64,000 bases of DNA from Peribacillus cavernae (GTDB lineage: Bacteria; Bacillota; Bacilli; Bacillales; DSM-1321), in assembly GCF_003989135.1 (NCBI RefSeq), contig NZ_RYZZ01000001.1, positions 304,939 through 368,938 on the forward strand, given 5' to 3'. The translations under genes and the position numbers were made by a program. Under the pieces are notes generated by a model. That model ran no database searches. It saw nothing but the letters and a program-made list of their open reading frames with translations, and had not been told where the DNA came from. This document shows, piece after piece, positions 63,431 through 64,000 of the stretch (its first letter is position 1; each line of letters begins with the position of its first letter).

Positions 63431-63550
63431 TTACTTTCTAGCTTGTACAATAGCAGCGGCGGCTGTCACACGAACATGCGGATCATTTGATTGCAGTTCT
63501 TTCTCAAGCAACCCCAAACAACGCTCCAGGTACTGCGGGAACCCAACCGG
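63431..63550 (-). pseudogene. HEAT-repeat-like C-terminal remnant
   Basis: ERCLGLLEKELQSNDPHVRV then TAAAAIVQARK, stop. The N-D-P-x-V-R-x-x-A-A-x-A-I pattern fits a HEAT helix pair. Too short to assign. Confidence 0.3.
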
Positions 63551-63598
63551 GAAGCCGCCTCAAAATCCTATATCTGGCTGTATCGGACAGGACATTCA

Positions 63599-64000
63599 TT
63601 ATACGACAAAAGCAGACGGATTTCCTCTATAATTATTTGTGGTCTGATGTATACCGGGTGCTTTTCTACCCGGTAGCTCATAATGAGACTGTTTGAGTGA
63701 TTCTTCATTAAGAAGATGTACTAGTGAAGTGAACTTCATTTTTGGATGAGATTTTGCTAATTCTGCTATCCTTATTAGTTTTGTTTCCATTAATATACCT
63801 ACCTCTGTGTGTAGTAAATGTTTCCCTATAAGGGCAATGATAGGGTAACTGCCTTTCCTCCATCAGAGTTACCCGACTTCATAGGTACTACGCAGCTATC
63901 CGACTTCCTGTGCGGCATTTGGCTTGCTCACTTGTTATCGCTTGTTTCGCCATACTCTCTATTATTCTTGAAAGACCGACAGGATCTCCCGAGTTGCTAC
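63599..64000 (-). mobile_element. Group II intron, 5' ribozyme part and start of maturase gene (3' truncated, runs off the window)
   Basis: On the minus strand the right-edge sequence (CTCGGGAGATCCTGTCGG, CAAGCGATAACAAGTGAGC, GAAGTCGGATAGCTGCG) is the region that commonly precedes maturase genes of bacterial group II introns as I recall them. ATG at 63790 (AGAGGTAGGTAT upstream) starts METKLIRIAELAKSHPKMKF, TSLVHLLNEESLKQSHYELP, the usual reverse transcriptase/maturase N-terminus. After ~43 residues the frame departs into unrelated sequence (GIHQTTNNYRGNPSAFVV), so the maturase is truncated and the intron cannot retrohome alone. The intron continues beyond 64000. Confidence 0.75.

Noticed and set aside
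1..64000. CRISPR array or cas genes
   Set aside because: No regularly spaced direct repeats and no Cas-like proteins. The only tandem repeats are the in-gene 42-base units at 45.8 kb.

Overview
The window reads as chromosomal DNA of a low-GC, endospore-former-type Bacillota (Bacillaceae such as Bacillus/Neobacillus). The signs are strong GGAGG-type ribosome binding sites, frequent TTG/GTG starts, a class D beta-lactamase of the Bacillus type, FadR/IclR regulators, catabolite-response-like boxes and Bacillus-type IS1182, ISL3, IS21 and group II intron debris. No rRNA, tRNA, CRISPR array or replication origin was seen. The species cannot be fixed from the sequence alone.

Layout. (1) 0-6 kb: a glycerophosphodiesterase tail, heme O synthase (ctaB), a nitroreductase, a broken CC/Se-motif protein, a frameshifted IS1182-type element and a decayed glycerol dehydrogenase. 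(2) 6-26 kb: an aromatic-catabolism island, almost all on the minus strand. It encodes the complete lower meta-cleavage pathway: two extradiol dioxygenases, a ring-fission-product hydrolase, 2-hydroxymuconic semialdehyde dehydrogenase, 4-oxalocrotonate tautomerase and decarboxylase, 2-oxopent-4-enoate hydratase, 4-hydroxy-2-oxovalerate aldolase and acylating acetaldehyde dehydrogenase. Interleaved are four small VOC proteins, a CoA-dependent set (ADP-forming acyl-CoA synthetase, enoyl-CoA hydratase, two MaoC-like hotdog proteins), an FAD oxidoreductase, a non-canonical Nramp-fold transporter and two IclR regulators. No ring-hydroxylating oxygenase or phenol hydroxylase is present, so the catechol-like substrate must be made elsewhere. 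Two promoters in the island share the same -10/-35/upstream-palindrome geometry. (3) 28-38 kb: a carboxylate-uptake and oxidation module (TctCBA transporter, D-2-hydroxyacid dehydrogenase, Ldh-family oxidoreductase, RraA) followed by tandem CsiD/GlaH-type 2-oxoglutarate dioxygenases and a FadR regulator with matching TGGTCAGACCA operators. (4) 38.5-47 kb: a divergent GntR regulator, the beta-lactamase, a large WYL-SF1 helicase-nuclease protein, and debris. (5) 47-58 kb: a hydroxyacid/hydroxypyruvate pair, then a FadR-regulated module (MFS transporter, amidohydrolase, HpaI aldolase, amidase with a small AtzG/GatC-like partner, second RraA). (6) 58-64 kb: a partial copy of the VOC locus, an alpha/beta hydrolase, IS remnants, a polymorphic-toxin/Imm22 remnant, a second comM (yifB) fragment and the 5' part of a group II intron.

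Much of 44-64 kb is a graveyard. Gene fragments are joined by a short dispersed motif (core GACAGGCACC) and by repeated comM pieces. The intact genes are mostly catabolic modules, each with its own regulator. The least ordinary items are the helicase-nuclease with an N-terminal WYL domain, the Nramp-fold protein lacking metal-binding motifs, the paired promoters of the aromatic island, and a 0.9-kb ORF-poor, apparently structured stretch at 27.2-28.1 kb.
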